Assembly (NCBI GenBank): GCA_013350335.1
Contig: CM023532.1
Coordinates: 35,527,708-35,591,707 of the forward strand
Direction: 5' to 3'
Source of the DNA: Chimonanthus salicifolius
Taxonomy: Eukaryota; Streptophyta; Magnoliopsida; Laurales; Calycanthaceae
Length of the DNA: 64,000 nt
The position numbers were made by a program, and so were the translations under genes. Position 1 is the first letter of the stretch. Each line of letters starts with the position of its first letter. Shown here in pieces: positions 35,640 to 46,937 of the stretch. The notes under the pieces were generated by a model, which saw only the letters and a list, made by a program, of their open reading frames with translations, was not told the DNA's origin and did no database searches.

Positions 35640-35905
35640 TTAAAAAGATTAAATTAAAATAAGTTTTTCAAATCTTGCTTGCTTGTTTATTTTTCTGTGG
35701 AAAATCATCTCTTATCTCCAACTTGTATTGGGGGATCAAAGAACGTGAACCGCAAGAGCTTGACCACGTAAAAAGCAAAGGCGCGTTTCCATGTAGCTAC
35801 CTCATGAAACACATTTGATCTCATGAAACACATTCAATCAAGGCCCAATATTTACGTATAAATTGCCTTACAACGTAGCAAAGGAATCAGAAAAACTCGA
35901 TAGAC
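35640..35905 (+). promoter_or_regulatory. Promoter of LRR receptor kinase A
   Basis: TATAAATT at 35857-35864 lies about 42 bp before the ATG, a normal distance for a short plant leader. TTGACC at 35760-35765 followed by ACGTA is a W-box-like site; W-boxes bind WRKY factors and are common in defence genes. The 35640-35780 segment is shared with 61555-61720 but absent upstream of copy B. Confidence 0.6.
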
Positions 35906-38900
35906 ATGGCCAGTTGCAGAACAATGCAATTCCTTCTCTCTTTGCTCTTCATTGAGATGGTATTGTTCTGTTCCAATGCAGATGCAGAAGCAAAATCAAG
36001 CTCAAAAGAGGCTGAGGCTCTCCTCAAATGGAAAGCCAGCCTCTTACCAAACCAAGCCCTCCTTTCATGGGCTGTCCAGAAATCTAATTCTACCACCGAA
36101 ATGGCTACCTCTCCCTGCAAATGGGTTGGAATCACATGCAATGGTGGAGGAAGAATGACCCATATAAGCCTACCGAATGCCGGCCTGCGAGGTAAGCTTC
36201 ACAACCTGCACCTCTCTTCCTTTCCAAACCTTGTCCTCCTTAACCTCAGGAACAATTCACTCAATGGCACCATACCGACCCACATCGGATCCCTTTCCAA
36301 GCTTGAATTCCTCGACCTCTCGTCAAACCAATTCTCGGGTGTCTTGCCTCTTTCTCTGGCTAACCTCACTGAAATTGTTGACCTCAATGCTTCTAGCAAC
36401 TCATTAAAGGGTGAAATATCTCCACTTCTCTTTGCCAATTGGACTAGGCTCAGCTCTCTTCAGCTTCAGATCAACCAAATCACAGGAAAGATTCCGTTAG
36501 AAGTTGGCCTGCTTAAAAATCTATCCCAACTTAACTTGGGTGAAAACAATCTTATTGGGATGATCCCACCATCTTTGGGTGCTTTGAGTAAGTTGGTCGT
36601 TCTGCACATCTATGGAACACAAATTTCTGGTACTATTCCTCTGGAAATCGGAAATCTAACGAAGGTAGAGGATTTAGTCATGTTGGGAAACCATTTGACA
36701 GGTCCCATCCCTTACACCTTGGGAAAGCTTATGAAGCTTAGAAATTTTAACCTGAGTGGGAATCAATTATCTGGTTCAATACCCCAAGAGCTAGGAAATC
36801 TAGAGAAGCTGCATGAGCTGGATGTGGGCTTTAACCTTCTAACAGGAGCCATCCCTTCAACACTGAGAAACTTGTCCAACATTCGAATATTGCACCTTCA
36901 TGCAAATAATATCACTGGGCTGATTCCTCATGAAATTGGAAATCTCAAGAACATGTACCAGCTAGACCTTTCCCAGAATTGTTTAACAGGCTCTATCCCT
37001 TCCACTCTTGGAAATGCGACCCGACTCATCTTTGTATCTCTCTCTAAAAATCAAATTTCAGGCCCAATCCCTCGAGAAATTGGGAAATTGGAATCTCTTG
37101 TGGCCCTTCAAGCATCATTCAATCGTTTAACCCATTCCATCCCCTCTACTCTATGGAACCTGACAAAATTAACAAGTCTCTCTTTATCTCGAAATGAAAT
37201 TTCAGGTACAATCCCTCAAGAAATTGGGAACCTTACAAAACTAAGAGCCTTGGACCTCTTAGACAACCAAATTTTAGGTTCAATCCCTCCACAGATAGGA
37301 AACCTCAGGTATTTGACAGCTCTGATATTGGCTAGAAATAACCTCACTGGTTCAATTCCACACTCTTTTGTTAACTTGAAACATCTAACTATCCTCCAAC
37401 TATATGCAAATCAATTGTCCGGTTTAGTACCCAAGGAAATGGCAAATTTGGTACATTTGGTTATCCTGAGCTTGGGTTCCAACAATTTCTCGGGTCATTT
37501 ACCCGAAACATGCCAAGGTGGATTACTTGAACGTTTCTCAGGGTCCAATAACCATTTCACTGGTCCTGTCCCTACAAGCTTGACAAACTGTAAGAGTTTA
37601 ATACGAGTTTGCCTTAAGAGAAATCGACTCACTGGAACTATATCTGAAGCCTTTGGTGTGTATCCAAATCTATCATATGTTGATTTGAGTGACAACCTAT
37701 TCCATGGAGAGTTGTCATCAAATTGGGGTGCTTGTCGAAATTTAACGGCATTAAATGTCTCTGGCAACAAGATTGGGGGCAGAATACCAATCCAGATGCA
37801 ACACTTGGCTCAACTGCAACTGTTGGATCTTTCTTCAAACTTTCTACAGGGAGAAATTCCGAATGAATTGGAGAGGCTATCTTTGCTATACACTTTGAGT
37901 TTAAACAATAACAAATTTTCAGGCTCGGTGCCACAAGAATTGGGAAGACTATACAAGCTGAACCATCTTGATCTATCGGTGAACAATTTGAGTGGACCAA
38001 TACCAGAACAAATAGGGGATTGCACAGAACTGTTATATTTGAAATTGAGCAGCAACAATTTGAATGGAAGCATTCCATTTCAGATTGGTAATATTGTTAA
38101 CCTTGGCTTGGTTCTTGATCTCAGCAGCAATTCACTCACAGGAGAGATTCCATCTCAACTTGGAAAACTACTCAAGTTGGAAAATTTGAATCTCTCTCAC
38201 AATATGCTCTCGGGTTCCATTCCATCTTCTCTCAAAGAAATGTTAAGTCTAGGGTCCATTGATCTATCATACAATGATTTAGAGGGTCCACTTCCAGATA
38301 GCAAAATCTTTCGGCATTCTCCGATGGAAGCATTTGTCAACAACAAAGACTTGTGCGGTGAAGTAAAAGGCTTACGAAGTTGCAATTCCACTCTTATAAA
38401 TGATGGTGTCAAAAGCAATGGTGACAAAGTTGTGACCATCGTTGTTCTCCCTCTAGCAGGTGTGATCCTCCTCCTATCTGTTTTTGTTGGCTTCTATTTC
38501 ATTTTTCATAAAAGGAGGAGAGATTTACATACGAAGGTCCAAGAATCCAACCGTTGTGATTTATTTTCAATTTTGAATTATGATGGGAAGATTGTGTATG
38601 AAGAGATCATTGAAGCAACAGAAGAATTTGATGAGAAATTTTGCATTGGTGAAGGAGGTTATGGAAGAGTTTATAAAGTAAATCTACCATCAGGACAAGT
38701 TGTAGCTGTGAAGAAACTTCACCTGCCAGAGGATGGTGAACAAACTGATCAGAAAAGCTTTAGAAATGAGATACGAGCATTAACCGAAATCTGTCACCGC
38801 AACATTGTGAGGCTTTATGGATTTTGTTCTCACACTCGTTGCTCATTTTTAATTTATGAGTACATGGAAAGGGGAAGCTTGGCGAGTATATTGAGAAATG

Positions 38901-39744
38901 AAGATGGTGCAGTGGAACTAGATTGGACCAGAAGAATGAAGTTAATTAGAGATGTGGCACATGCTTTATCTTACATGCACCATGACCTCACGCCCCCTAT
39001 TGTTCACCGTGATGTATCAAGCAACAATATATTGCTGAGTTCAGAGTTGGAGGCTTGTATCTCTGATTTTGGTACTGCTAGACTCTTGAAGCATGACTCT
39101 GCAAATTGGTCTATACTTGCAGGGACTTGCGGCTACGTTGCTCCAGGTTAGTCACTAATTCATATTGATTTTCTACTTCACTTTACATTTTTCTATGAAT
39201 CTCAAACCCATGTGTGAGATTTTTTGACTTTTTTGTCATTGTTTTTCATTACTTTGAATCTTTGATGTTTCTTAATCAATCAGACAATCAAATACTTGAG
39301 ATCCTTAATGAGAGGGATTAAAATATAAACAGTGACGAATTGTTGACAGGCACTAAAAGAGTTCTTTTTTCTGTTTTTGTTTTTCCAGAGTTTGCTTACA
39401 CGATGAAGGTGACTGAAAAATGTGATGTTTATAGTTTCGGAGTGGTGACTCTTGAAGTAATAATGGGAAGGCATCCAGGAGAACTCATTTCGTCATTGTC
39501 ATCATCATCATTATCATCTAGCCAAGATGTATTGTTGATAGATGTTGTAGATCAACGCCTCCCACCTCCGACATCAGAGGAAATTGTCCAAGTAATGAAG
39601 GTAGCACTTACATGCTTAAGGGCTGATCCGGAATCTCGGCCCAATATGCACTCTGTATCGAATGAACTATCTTCTTACAAGCCATCTTGCATTGAGTACT
39701 TGAATACAATTACATTGCGTCAACTCATGCATTTGGAAATATAG
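35906..39744 (+). CDS. MIK2-like: LRR receptor-like kinase A, MIK2-like (1198 aa)
   Basis: Exon 1 is 35906-39146 (donor CCAG/GTTAGT) and exon 2 is 39389-39744 (acceptor TTTTTCCAG); they join in phase. A signal peptide (about 1-28) is followed by an LRRNT cap with [10 protein letters not shown] and about 30 plant-type LxGxIP repeats of 24 aa. The membrane segment is about 842-867 with an RRRR stop-transfer. The Ser/Thr kinase has GEGGYGRV, Lys936, HRD at 1034-1036 and DFG at 1054-1056. Exon 2 supplies the APE and the C-lobe with CDVYSFGV. All catalytic residues are present, so it should be an active RD kinase. It resembles MDIS1-interacting receptor-like kinase 2, a plasma-membrane receptor for extracellular peptides or damage cues. 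The ligand cannot be inferred. It lacks one LRR present in copy B. Confidence 0.95.
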
Positions 39745-39977
39745 GTGAGTAGATGAAATTTTACAAGTAGAAGTAGCTGCTAGTACATGTAACAATAGTG
39801 GAAGAGGTTTATTATAGTGAGTTTTATGTTGCACCTCTGGTGCCTCTTTATCTATTAATATATAAATCTTTTTTAAAAAAAAATTACAGTGAATTTAATG
39901 CTTATTAGGTCCAATTTAGTTAAGGTTTCTAATTGGGCCATCAATTGTCAAATATAAGAGAACAATATATTTTGATA

Positions 39978-40348
39978 GGGCTGCAACTCGGATCGGGCGG
40001 GTTGAGTTCCTTAAAACCTAACCCGACCTGAGTTGATATAAATGGAACCCGACCCGACCTGAATTCTCAACCCGAATTTCACAACTTGACCCGACCCGAC
40101 CCGAATCAACCCGAATTCTATCCCGACCTGCATTTTGAACCCATTTTAAACTAATTTTACCCGGGTCAGATCGGGTTTAGTCGGGTCTTGTCGGGTTAAC
40201 TTATAAAATCCTTAACCCGACTCAACCCAAATTTCATGCTGGTTTTTATCTTCTCAACCCGACCCGACCCGACCTGCTGACCTGACCTGCATGATTTCTC
40301 AGGTCGGGTCATTCCGGCCGGGCCAAAACCCGAATCGAGTTGCAGCCC
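39978..40348. mobile_element. MITE (371 bp), copy A, 12-bp flanking repeat
   Basis: Inverted ends GGGCTGCAACTCGG and (complement of right) GGGCTGCAACTCGA flank repeated CCCGACCCGA/TCGGGT tracts. TATATTTTGATA is repeated exactly on both sides (39966-39977, 40349-40360). A TSD of 9-12 bp with G-rich ends suggests a Mutator-like origin. The identical insertion is at 55860-56230. Confidence 0.85.
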
Positions 40349-40680
40349 TATATTTTGATATGCTTATACTCGAAATTTGTATGTGTATGGTAAGATTGGT
40401 GAGCTAGTATATGTTTAGTCTTTTTTTTCATATCCACCATCACAATAAAGAGAGAATCTCTCTCCCCATAGTGTTCAAAATATTCTTTCAAAACTATGGC
40501 ATACACTAGAAAAAAATGTGATTTATATTTGAGACTTTCTACCTTGTGTTGAAAGTTGAAACAACTCTAGAGAGACTTCTCAAGTCTCTTTATTTAAAGA
40601 GGCTATTGTTTAAATATAAACAAGAATGAATTGTTGATATGCACATATAAAATTTCTTCTTCTTATTGCTTGTCTTTTTT

Positions 40681-40800
40681 ACAGAGCTTGTTTATCTGAT
40701 GAAGGTGAGTGAAAAATGTGATATTTATGGTCTTGGAGTGGTGACTCTTGAAGTAATGGAAGGCGGATAATTTTGAAGAACTCATCTCGTCCTCTGTCCT
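40681..40800 (+). pseudogene. Degenerate extra copy of the last kinase exon, copy A
   Basis: After a TTTTTTACAG acceptor, the sequence reads like exon 2 of the receptor kinase: ELVYLMKVSEKCDIYGLGVV against [20 protein letters not shown]. It continues through VTLEVM and then frameshifts and stops. The preceding 60 bp also resemble the kinase intron. No matching exon 1 is present, so this is a relic of a local exon duplication or of a lost third gene. Confidence 0.8.
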
Positions 40801-40984
40801 TGTAATATCTAAAAATGTGATATTTATCGTTTGTACTCTTTTTTTTATCAGTTACCACAATGTAATATGGATTTACTCTTTTATTATATTGGATTAGAAT
40901 TTTTTTGAGAAGGATAATTTATGTTTAAGGGGAAAAGATAACGCCTTCGAAGACCATTTCGACGACTCTGACATCTTTTGATCC

Positions 40985-41170
40985 TTCAAACTGTTCATAA
41001 AAATATGAAGCTTGAGAGAGAGAGAGAGAGAGGACCTTGATTTGCAGTGTCAATTGCTGCCTCATTGACACTGGAGAAGGGTTTGGGAGAAGGGTAAAGT
41101 GAAATTAAAGTTTACCGAGAGAAATAAGTTTCTAAAATAAGGTAAAATGAATATTATATATCTCTCTATC
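40985..41170. repeat. Diverged third copy of a block-1 segment at the duplication junction
   Basis: AAAATATGAAGCT, CCTTGATTTG, TTGCTGCCTCATTG, GGGTTTGGGAGAA and AGTGAAATTA match 28545-28720 and 47180-47325 in order. A (GA)n run (41015-41032) interrupts it. It directly abuts the start of block 1 copy B and is more diverged than A is from B. Confidence 0.7.
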
Positions 41171-41254
41171 TCAATTTAATTTAATTTTTTAATGTGAATT
41201 TTGAAATTGTCTTAGTTATGTTAAAAATGGATAAAATCACGTTAGTCTTATATA

Positions 41255-41457
41255 GAGAATTTTTCCTGATAAAGCCTCTTTTCGAGTTGCTCATGATTCT
41301 GAGGCTCTGCTTCAGTATGTCCACTTCTCTTTCCCTCTTGGATCCTTCATTCTCCATGGTTGATATCTGAGCTCTCAGTGCTTCCACTATCTCCTCCTTG
41401 GCCTTCAGCTCTCTTTGCAGCCCTTCCATCACTTCCCTCTTCCCACAATCTCTCACC
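41255..41457 (-). pseudogene. Coiled-coil gene exon 2, broken copy B
   Basis: Nearly identical to exon 2 at 20113-19912 from the acceptor TTTTGTAG through LKQSLRIMSNSKRGFIRKN. An extra base in the GAAGAGGGAAGTG stretch shifts the frame early in the exon. The native last codons and stop are replaced by unrelated sequence at the duplication edge, and exon 1 is missing. It cannot make the 221-aa protein. Confidence 0.85.
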
Positions 41458-41654
41458 TACAAAATATGCCCATGTCCATGTTAGAAAATAAATATATAAA
41501 CTGTGTGTGTACCTTTTGTAAGTGTTGGATCGACTTGATGCTTTTTTACAGTGATTGGATCTAATGTATTGAAAGAAACAATTGAAAAAAGAGATCTGCG
41601 AGTGGTTTACAAGAGATCAATCCTTTCATTCTCAACATTTACAGGATTCACTCT

Positions 41655-41958
41655 TGTTAGAAATTATCAAACCATCAAATCACACAAGGGACACAGATTT
41701 TTATGTGCTTCGACAATATTGCGTACATCCATGAAGCGTGATGATTTTACTAAGATGAAGTTCATGGATAGGTTAAAAGGATTACACTAACCTTACCCAT
41801 CTCTTTCTCTCAGTCTGTCTTTCTCTCCATTCACAGCTCCAGAAACCCTAAGAGAAAGAGAACCTTATATACTTGTGCCTTAACACAGATTGAGCCCAGT
41901 GGGCCTTTGCCCAACAGACAGTCTAACCTCACAAGGCCTTTGAGCTATAAACCCAACA
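41655..41958. mobile_element. Solo LTR, copy B, TSD ACTCT
   Basis: Starts TGTTAGAAATTATC and ends AAACCCAACA, 304 bp. It is flanked by perfect ACTCT (41650-41654, 41959-41963). The same insertion is at 20309-20623. Confidence 0.88.
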
Positions 41959-41983
41959 ACTCTAACCGTTGATCACCTATAAA

Positions 41984-42391
41984 CAGGGGTGTAAAATTCG
42001 GCCAATATGTATCGTATTGGCCGAGATATTTCAGATTTTGGTATCGGTTGGATAAAAAAAAAATCGGCCGATATGGCCGAGAACTTGACTGATTTTTTTT
42101 AAAAAAGAAACAAATATCGGTTGTGGATTTGGTCGATATCTCGGCCAATATTTATATTTTTTATTTTTTTAAAAAAAGCACTTTTTATTTTTTGAAATGT
42201 TTTTTTAAAAAAAACCACCGAGATTAAAAAAAAAATTGAAGAGAGAGAAAAAATCTCGGCCAAGATATGAAAAATTGGTCGAAATCTCGGCCAAGCTAAT
42301 TTTTGCACAACTGAGATTTATTGAAAAAAAATTAAAAGAGAAATATCGGTCACGACGCCGATATCTCCGTATCGATTTTTTGACCCCCGAT
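41984..42391. mobile_element. hAT-type MITE remnants, copy B
   Basis: Begins CAGGGGTGTAAAATTCGG after CCTATAAA, matching the left end of the copy-A element at 20649. The right part carries a deletion relative to copy A and runs into a second CGGCCGAT-type right end (GATTTTTTGACCCCC, about 42374-42388). Confidence 0.6.
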
Positions 42392-42934
42392 GCTAGTTGA
42401 AGATTAGCGACGTGGGATTTATCCTAATAAATTTTTCTCTCCCCAAGCTCGCCTCATGTGGAGTTCTCCTCTTTCCACTTTGACCTGATCTGAGTACCGT
42501 GTGTTTCAGAGTTCTTTCTCCCCTGCCTCAGTCTGCCGTTAAGATTTATGGGACAGGGAATCTACACTTCAGGCCTGAGCTATCACACCAACTCTTCACT
42601 GTATTACCGAATTCATTGTTCTTTTATTTTTCACTATGTTAAAAAGTGGATCCCACCTTTTGAATAAGTCAATAACGTGAATTGTTGGATGGGAAGAGCC
42701 CAAGATGGAGCCACTGACCCTACACTTTCACCTTCCTCAAATGATTTCACATCTATCGAGAACTTGCAATTCAGGAAAATAATTATGTGGTCAACTTCTG
42801 CTGCTAAATTGGACTCGTACATTCAGGATTTTGATCTCCTTCTTGTTAATTTGGACTTTTTTAAGGCGTCTTCTCTTACTTTTACGGATCGGTAATATCT
42901 ATAATAAACATTCTTGTGATACAAGAGCTCCTTT

Positions 42935-43540
42935 TAAGGCATCCATTCATATACCCGTGTAGGTAGTTAATTACCATTTTGTCCCTATATTTCTATTCGT
43001 TCAGAACGAATTCTCAGTTCATTTCGACATTCTTTCGAACGAATGGACGCATACCCCATCCAATTTTGATTCGTTCGAACGAATCCCCGTATAAAATCAA
43101 TTCGTTCGAATGAATAGGGTGAACAGTAACGTGTATTACTGTTCACCCATTCATTCGAATGAACGAATAGAATTAATCGATTTTTTTTAATTTTAAAGTT
43201 ATTTTTTAAGCACTGTGCATTTTTAAAATTTCTCAAATTAAATATCCGGACTAATTACGATAATCTGATAAAAATACTTTAAAACTTTAAGGTCTTTAGA
43301 CACTCTTAAATATTTAAAATACAGTATTTTATAAATAAAGGTATCCCTAAGGTGTGCCGAAAATACATTTAGGAGTGTCAAAAGACCTTGAAGTCTTAAA
43401 GTATATTTATCAGGTTATCGTAATTAGTCCGGATATTCAATTTGAGAAATTTTGAAAATACACGGTGCTTAAAAAATAATGTGCATAGTATATTAAATAA
43501 TAAAATCTCTTTTAAAACTTTAGATTTATTTTTACGCTAC
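42935..43540. repeat. Foldback DNA replacing the coiled-coil exon-1 region in copy B
   Basis: This interval has no counterpart in copy A. It includes several TTCGTTCGAA-type palindromes (43000-43170) and foldback copy 3 (about 43190-43530), whose arms carry TATCCGGACTAATTACGATA and its complement around a centre near 43345. It spans the breakpoint of the 3.2-kb loss. Confidence 0.75.
43100..43168. repeat. Compact hairpin with TTCGTTCGAA arms
   Basis: ATTCGTTCGAATGAATAGGG plus TGAACAGTAA pairs with TTACTGTTCACCC plus ATTCATTCGAATGAACGAAT across a 6-nt loop (CGTGTA). The arms are about 30-33 nt with one small bulge. The stem is almost perfect. Confidence 0.85.
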
Positions 43541-43756
43541 GGTATGGTTGAGACACAATGTATTAGACGCATTTTTACTTCTGCTCTCCAATTATGCTTG
43601 TGTTTAGATGAGAGATAAATTTTACAGAGGTTACTCAAGGTTATCTTTGATCAGACCAGGGGTTACCCTGGATATTATAAATACCCCTTGGATTTTCAAA
43701 AGTGAAAACCCTAGCTCTTAGCTACCAAACAAGAGTAAATCGCCCATCCAAAGGCA

Positions 43757-43760
<4 letters not shown>

Positions 43761-43824
<64 letters not shown>
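43761..43824. repeat. (TA)n microsatellite, expanded in copy B
   Basis: About 64 bp of uninterrupted TA. The corresponding site in copy A (near 25168) has only a short TATATATATG run. Confidence 0.95.
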
Positions 43825-43827
<3 letters not shown>

Positions 43828-44187
43828 AGTCTATTATAAATGATATTGTTAAAAGTTAAAATTTCATTGATTTAAAATCACTTTTCTAATTTCATTTATG
43901 TATTTCATTATATCACAACTTATATTATCGATCATTCTACTATTTATCATTTTTTTAATTTATTTTTTCTTATTTTGAATGAATCTGCTATTTCTTATTT
44001 GAAGCAATTACACAACACACATTTGAACCTTAATAATATAATTAAGTTTAAATTGATTTATTTAACAATTAAGTTGAAGTAGGTGAATTCAAACTTCAAA
44101 ATATTCAATTGGTGCCATTTTCTATTGGAACAAGATGGTGCAGGGCAAACCCAACTCATTTCAAAACCAAACAATGATATATTGATA

Positions 44188-44491
44188 GGGTAGCGATCCA
44201 TGAGTATTTTGTGTAACGAGACACGAGTTTTAGGGTATTGTCCATTTTACCCTTCCAATGCCATACGAAAGCATTTTAAAAAAAATTCAATGATCCGATC
44301 AGTGATCCGATTTGATGTTCTGTATGAAAAAACAGTCTCACTTAGATAAATTTCAGTGAGCCGGTTAATGAGTCGATTTATACTGCAGTGGAAGGTTCAG
44401 TGATCCGGCGAGTCGATTCGAAGGGCAAAATGGATAATACAGCAAAACCCATTTCGAGTTACACACAATGCCTGTGGGAGGATCGCTACCC
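44188..44491. mobile_element. MITE, copy B, TSD TATTGATA
   Basis: Same insertion as 25543-25860. The perfect TSD TATTGATA (44180-44187, 44492-44499) is retained. Ends are GGGTAGCGATCC and GGATCGCTACCC. Confidence 0.9.
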
Positions 44492-45749
44492 TATTGATAT
44501 TGTATTTAAGTTGGCATATTATCATTATGTTGAATTTCGTAGTCACCTGATGTATGTGGCTTGTTGGAAATTACGTGCATTTAGAGTTTTACCCAATATA
44601 TTCGTACTTAAGAAGACTCAGGGGTTTTAGACTTCTTTTTACAAAAAAATGAGTAAAAATAAAAAATGTGGAGATCTACTGTTAGCCCGGGCATAATGCA
44701 AATTCAGATCTTGGTGGGGATTTTTGGAAGAGAAATTTGAAGGATTCTCTTAAAGGAACGTGTGAGAGTGACTCATACATAAAAGGAGGACTATAAAATA
44801 TTTTGACGAAGGAGAGATCTATTATAATCCATGTTATTAATTATTTAATATAATTCAATGATATCACCGCTTTAAATTAAACAATTAAGAATATGGTGTT
44901 TAATGCAAATGATGTTGCAGATCATTGAGGTTGTTAATAACCCATTAAAACACTTAAATCCATCCTTTTATGTTAATGGGATCTATTGACTTACCAACAC
45001 GTTATTGTTATTTTAAAAAGAAAGTGTTAAATGATTTAAATTAGATGAATATCGAGTTTTTTAACATATAATGCTAGAACTCAAATAAGTCCATGTTACA
45101 CGTATGATTCATGATAAAATTAAATAGAAAAGTAAAACTCAAAATGCAGTCCATTTTATATGATGAACTTTATCTTTTGACACATTAGATATGCTAAATG
45201 AGTACGGAATTTAGTATCTAAGTATCCATCTAATCAAGTTTGATTGTCACCTAGTCATTTCAATTGTTATTAGAGCTCCATAGTTTTAGGGTCATACACT
45301 AAACTTGTTAAATTCAATGTTGAAGATCACACAGTGGCTGATATGGTTCACAATTCGTAGAAGTAAAGTGTGCGAAGGGTTTAGATTGATGTGACTTAAT
45401 ACAGACATACCACTAAAATATACTCTATCATGGATGTTTATTTTTTATTGTGATTATACTCTATATTATAATAAGGTTAAAAATTTCACATGAGCAACTG
45501 TAAATGCTTATTTCTTTATTATGACTATACTCCATATTATAATGAGGTTAACATTTTTTTTATTACATTGATGTCTGTCTGTACTCCATATTAGAGATGA
45601 GACCTCATGTCTCAAATAATTCCAGTAGAATTCAACCCAAGATCTTTAATCTAATTTTAGAAGCTTAGATCAAATGAAGTACTCGTAAAGTTAACAAATT
45701 GACTTGAGCAAACTGTAGATTTGTCCTTTGGCCCCAGTTTTGGTGCATG

Positions 45750-46107
45750 TGTTAGGACATGGGCTTTCATCTCAAAAGACTAGTTTGTTAAGTGGAGTGA
45801 CTCAAATCCTTCATAAACTCCTAGATCTCCTTCTACATTTCCAATGTGGGACTTGTTCGCAGCAACCTCAACAATCCCCCTTTCGAAGGAGGCTCTCTGG
45901 TGGAGAGAGCGATGTCAGCCATCCTATTTGTCTGGAGAATCTCCTGACCCCACATGAGGTAGCGTAAAACCTATCTTTGATACCAATTGTTAGGACCTGA
46001 GCTTCTATCTTAAAAGACTAGCATGTTAGGTGGAGTGACTCAAATCCTTTATAAACTTCTAGATCTCGCTCTACACTTTCAATGTGGGACTCATTCACAC
46101 AGTATTC
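45750..46107 (-). mobile_element. TRIM element, copy B
   Basis: Duplicate of 27119-27480. LTR-like repeats begin TGTTAGGAC, with a minus-strand primer-site-like TTGGTATCAAAG between them. Confidence 0.75.
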
Positions 46108-46759
46108 GTAAGAGCACGGTGGTTCCAAAATTCACTCTTTAAGACATACAACTTACAAGACCAACAATTCAAGATAACCAAACAATATACCATGTGCAGT
46201 GGAATGGGAATTGGAATTGAGAAATGAGATGGGTTGGAACTTGGCCTATACATTCATGGATTCACATAATAGAGAGAGAAAAAAAAAAAAGTTAGGACAT
46301 CGAAAGGACACCCCTGATGGGGCCTCTTTTGTCTGCCATCCAAGATTCTCTCACGAGTCATGGCTTAAATCACGAGACCCTGTAGTTGATGTTTGGGACA
46401 TGACCTTGAGAAAGAAAGAAGATGATAATGACTTCGATTCTTGAACAAGACAATTGTAGCCTTGCTTGCTATTCATTTGATTCGCTGGAGCACCTACTTC
46501 AGACTTGGCCCTCCTAAATTTCATGCATGCCATCATTACTTTTTCTAAATCCACCAATTTATCAAAAGACTTCAAAGTAAAACAGCTGCAATGGTCTGAT
46601 CATGGACCTAATTTGATTGAAGAAGTTTAGATTTGTCTTGGTTTTATGGTTCTTTTAACTTAATCTAATCTCACTCAATTCAATATTAATTACCGCATCA
46701 ACAACTTTTCTATTCTAATTTCAGCGAAAGTATCACACTTTTTTTTAATAATCTAAGTG

Positions 46760-46937
46760 TTTATATTTTCTGAAGCACTCAACTAATTTTCGAAATATGT
46801 GCGAGTATCATTATCTACACATACTGGATAATTCTACCAAGAATGACCTTTTGAGATAGAATAAAAATCAAATTTAAGACTCTGCATTACTGAAGTGGGT
46901 TCTTGACCATCACTCCAACTTCTTTGAGTTAATAAAT
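46760..46937 (-). mobile_element. SINE-like repeat, family 1, copy B
   Basis: Duplicate of 28125-28300, with minus-strand GAGTGATGGTCAAGAACCC resembling box A. Box B is eroded. Confidence 0.45.

Larger units (their letters stand above)
35836..40945. repeat. Segmental duplication block 2, copy A
   Basis: Aligns with 51644-57809 from just upstream of the TATA box through the kinase gene, its 3' flank, a MITE and a degenerate extra kinase exon. The two copies differ by a 72-bp indel in the LRR region and a 980-bp hAT insertion in copy B (56680-57659). The intron and flanks are nearly identical. Confidence 0.92.

Noticed and set aside
37638..38078. 146-codon minus-strand frame (and the 149-codon frame at 53511-53960)
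   Set aside because: Antisense shadow of the regular LRR coding repeat, present in both copies for that reason.
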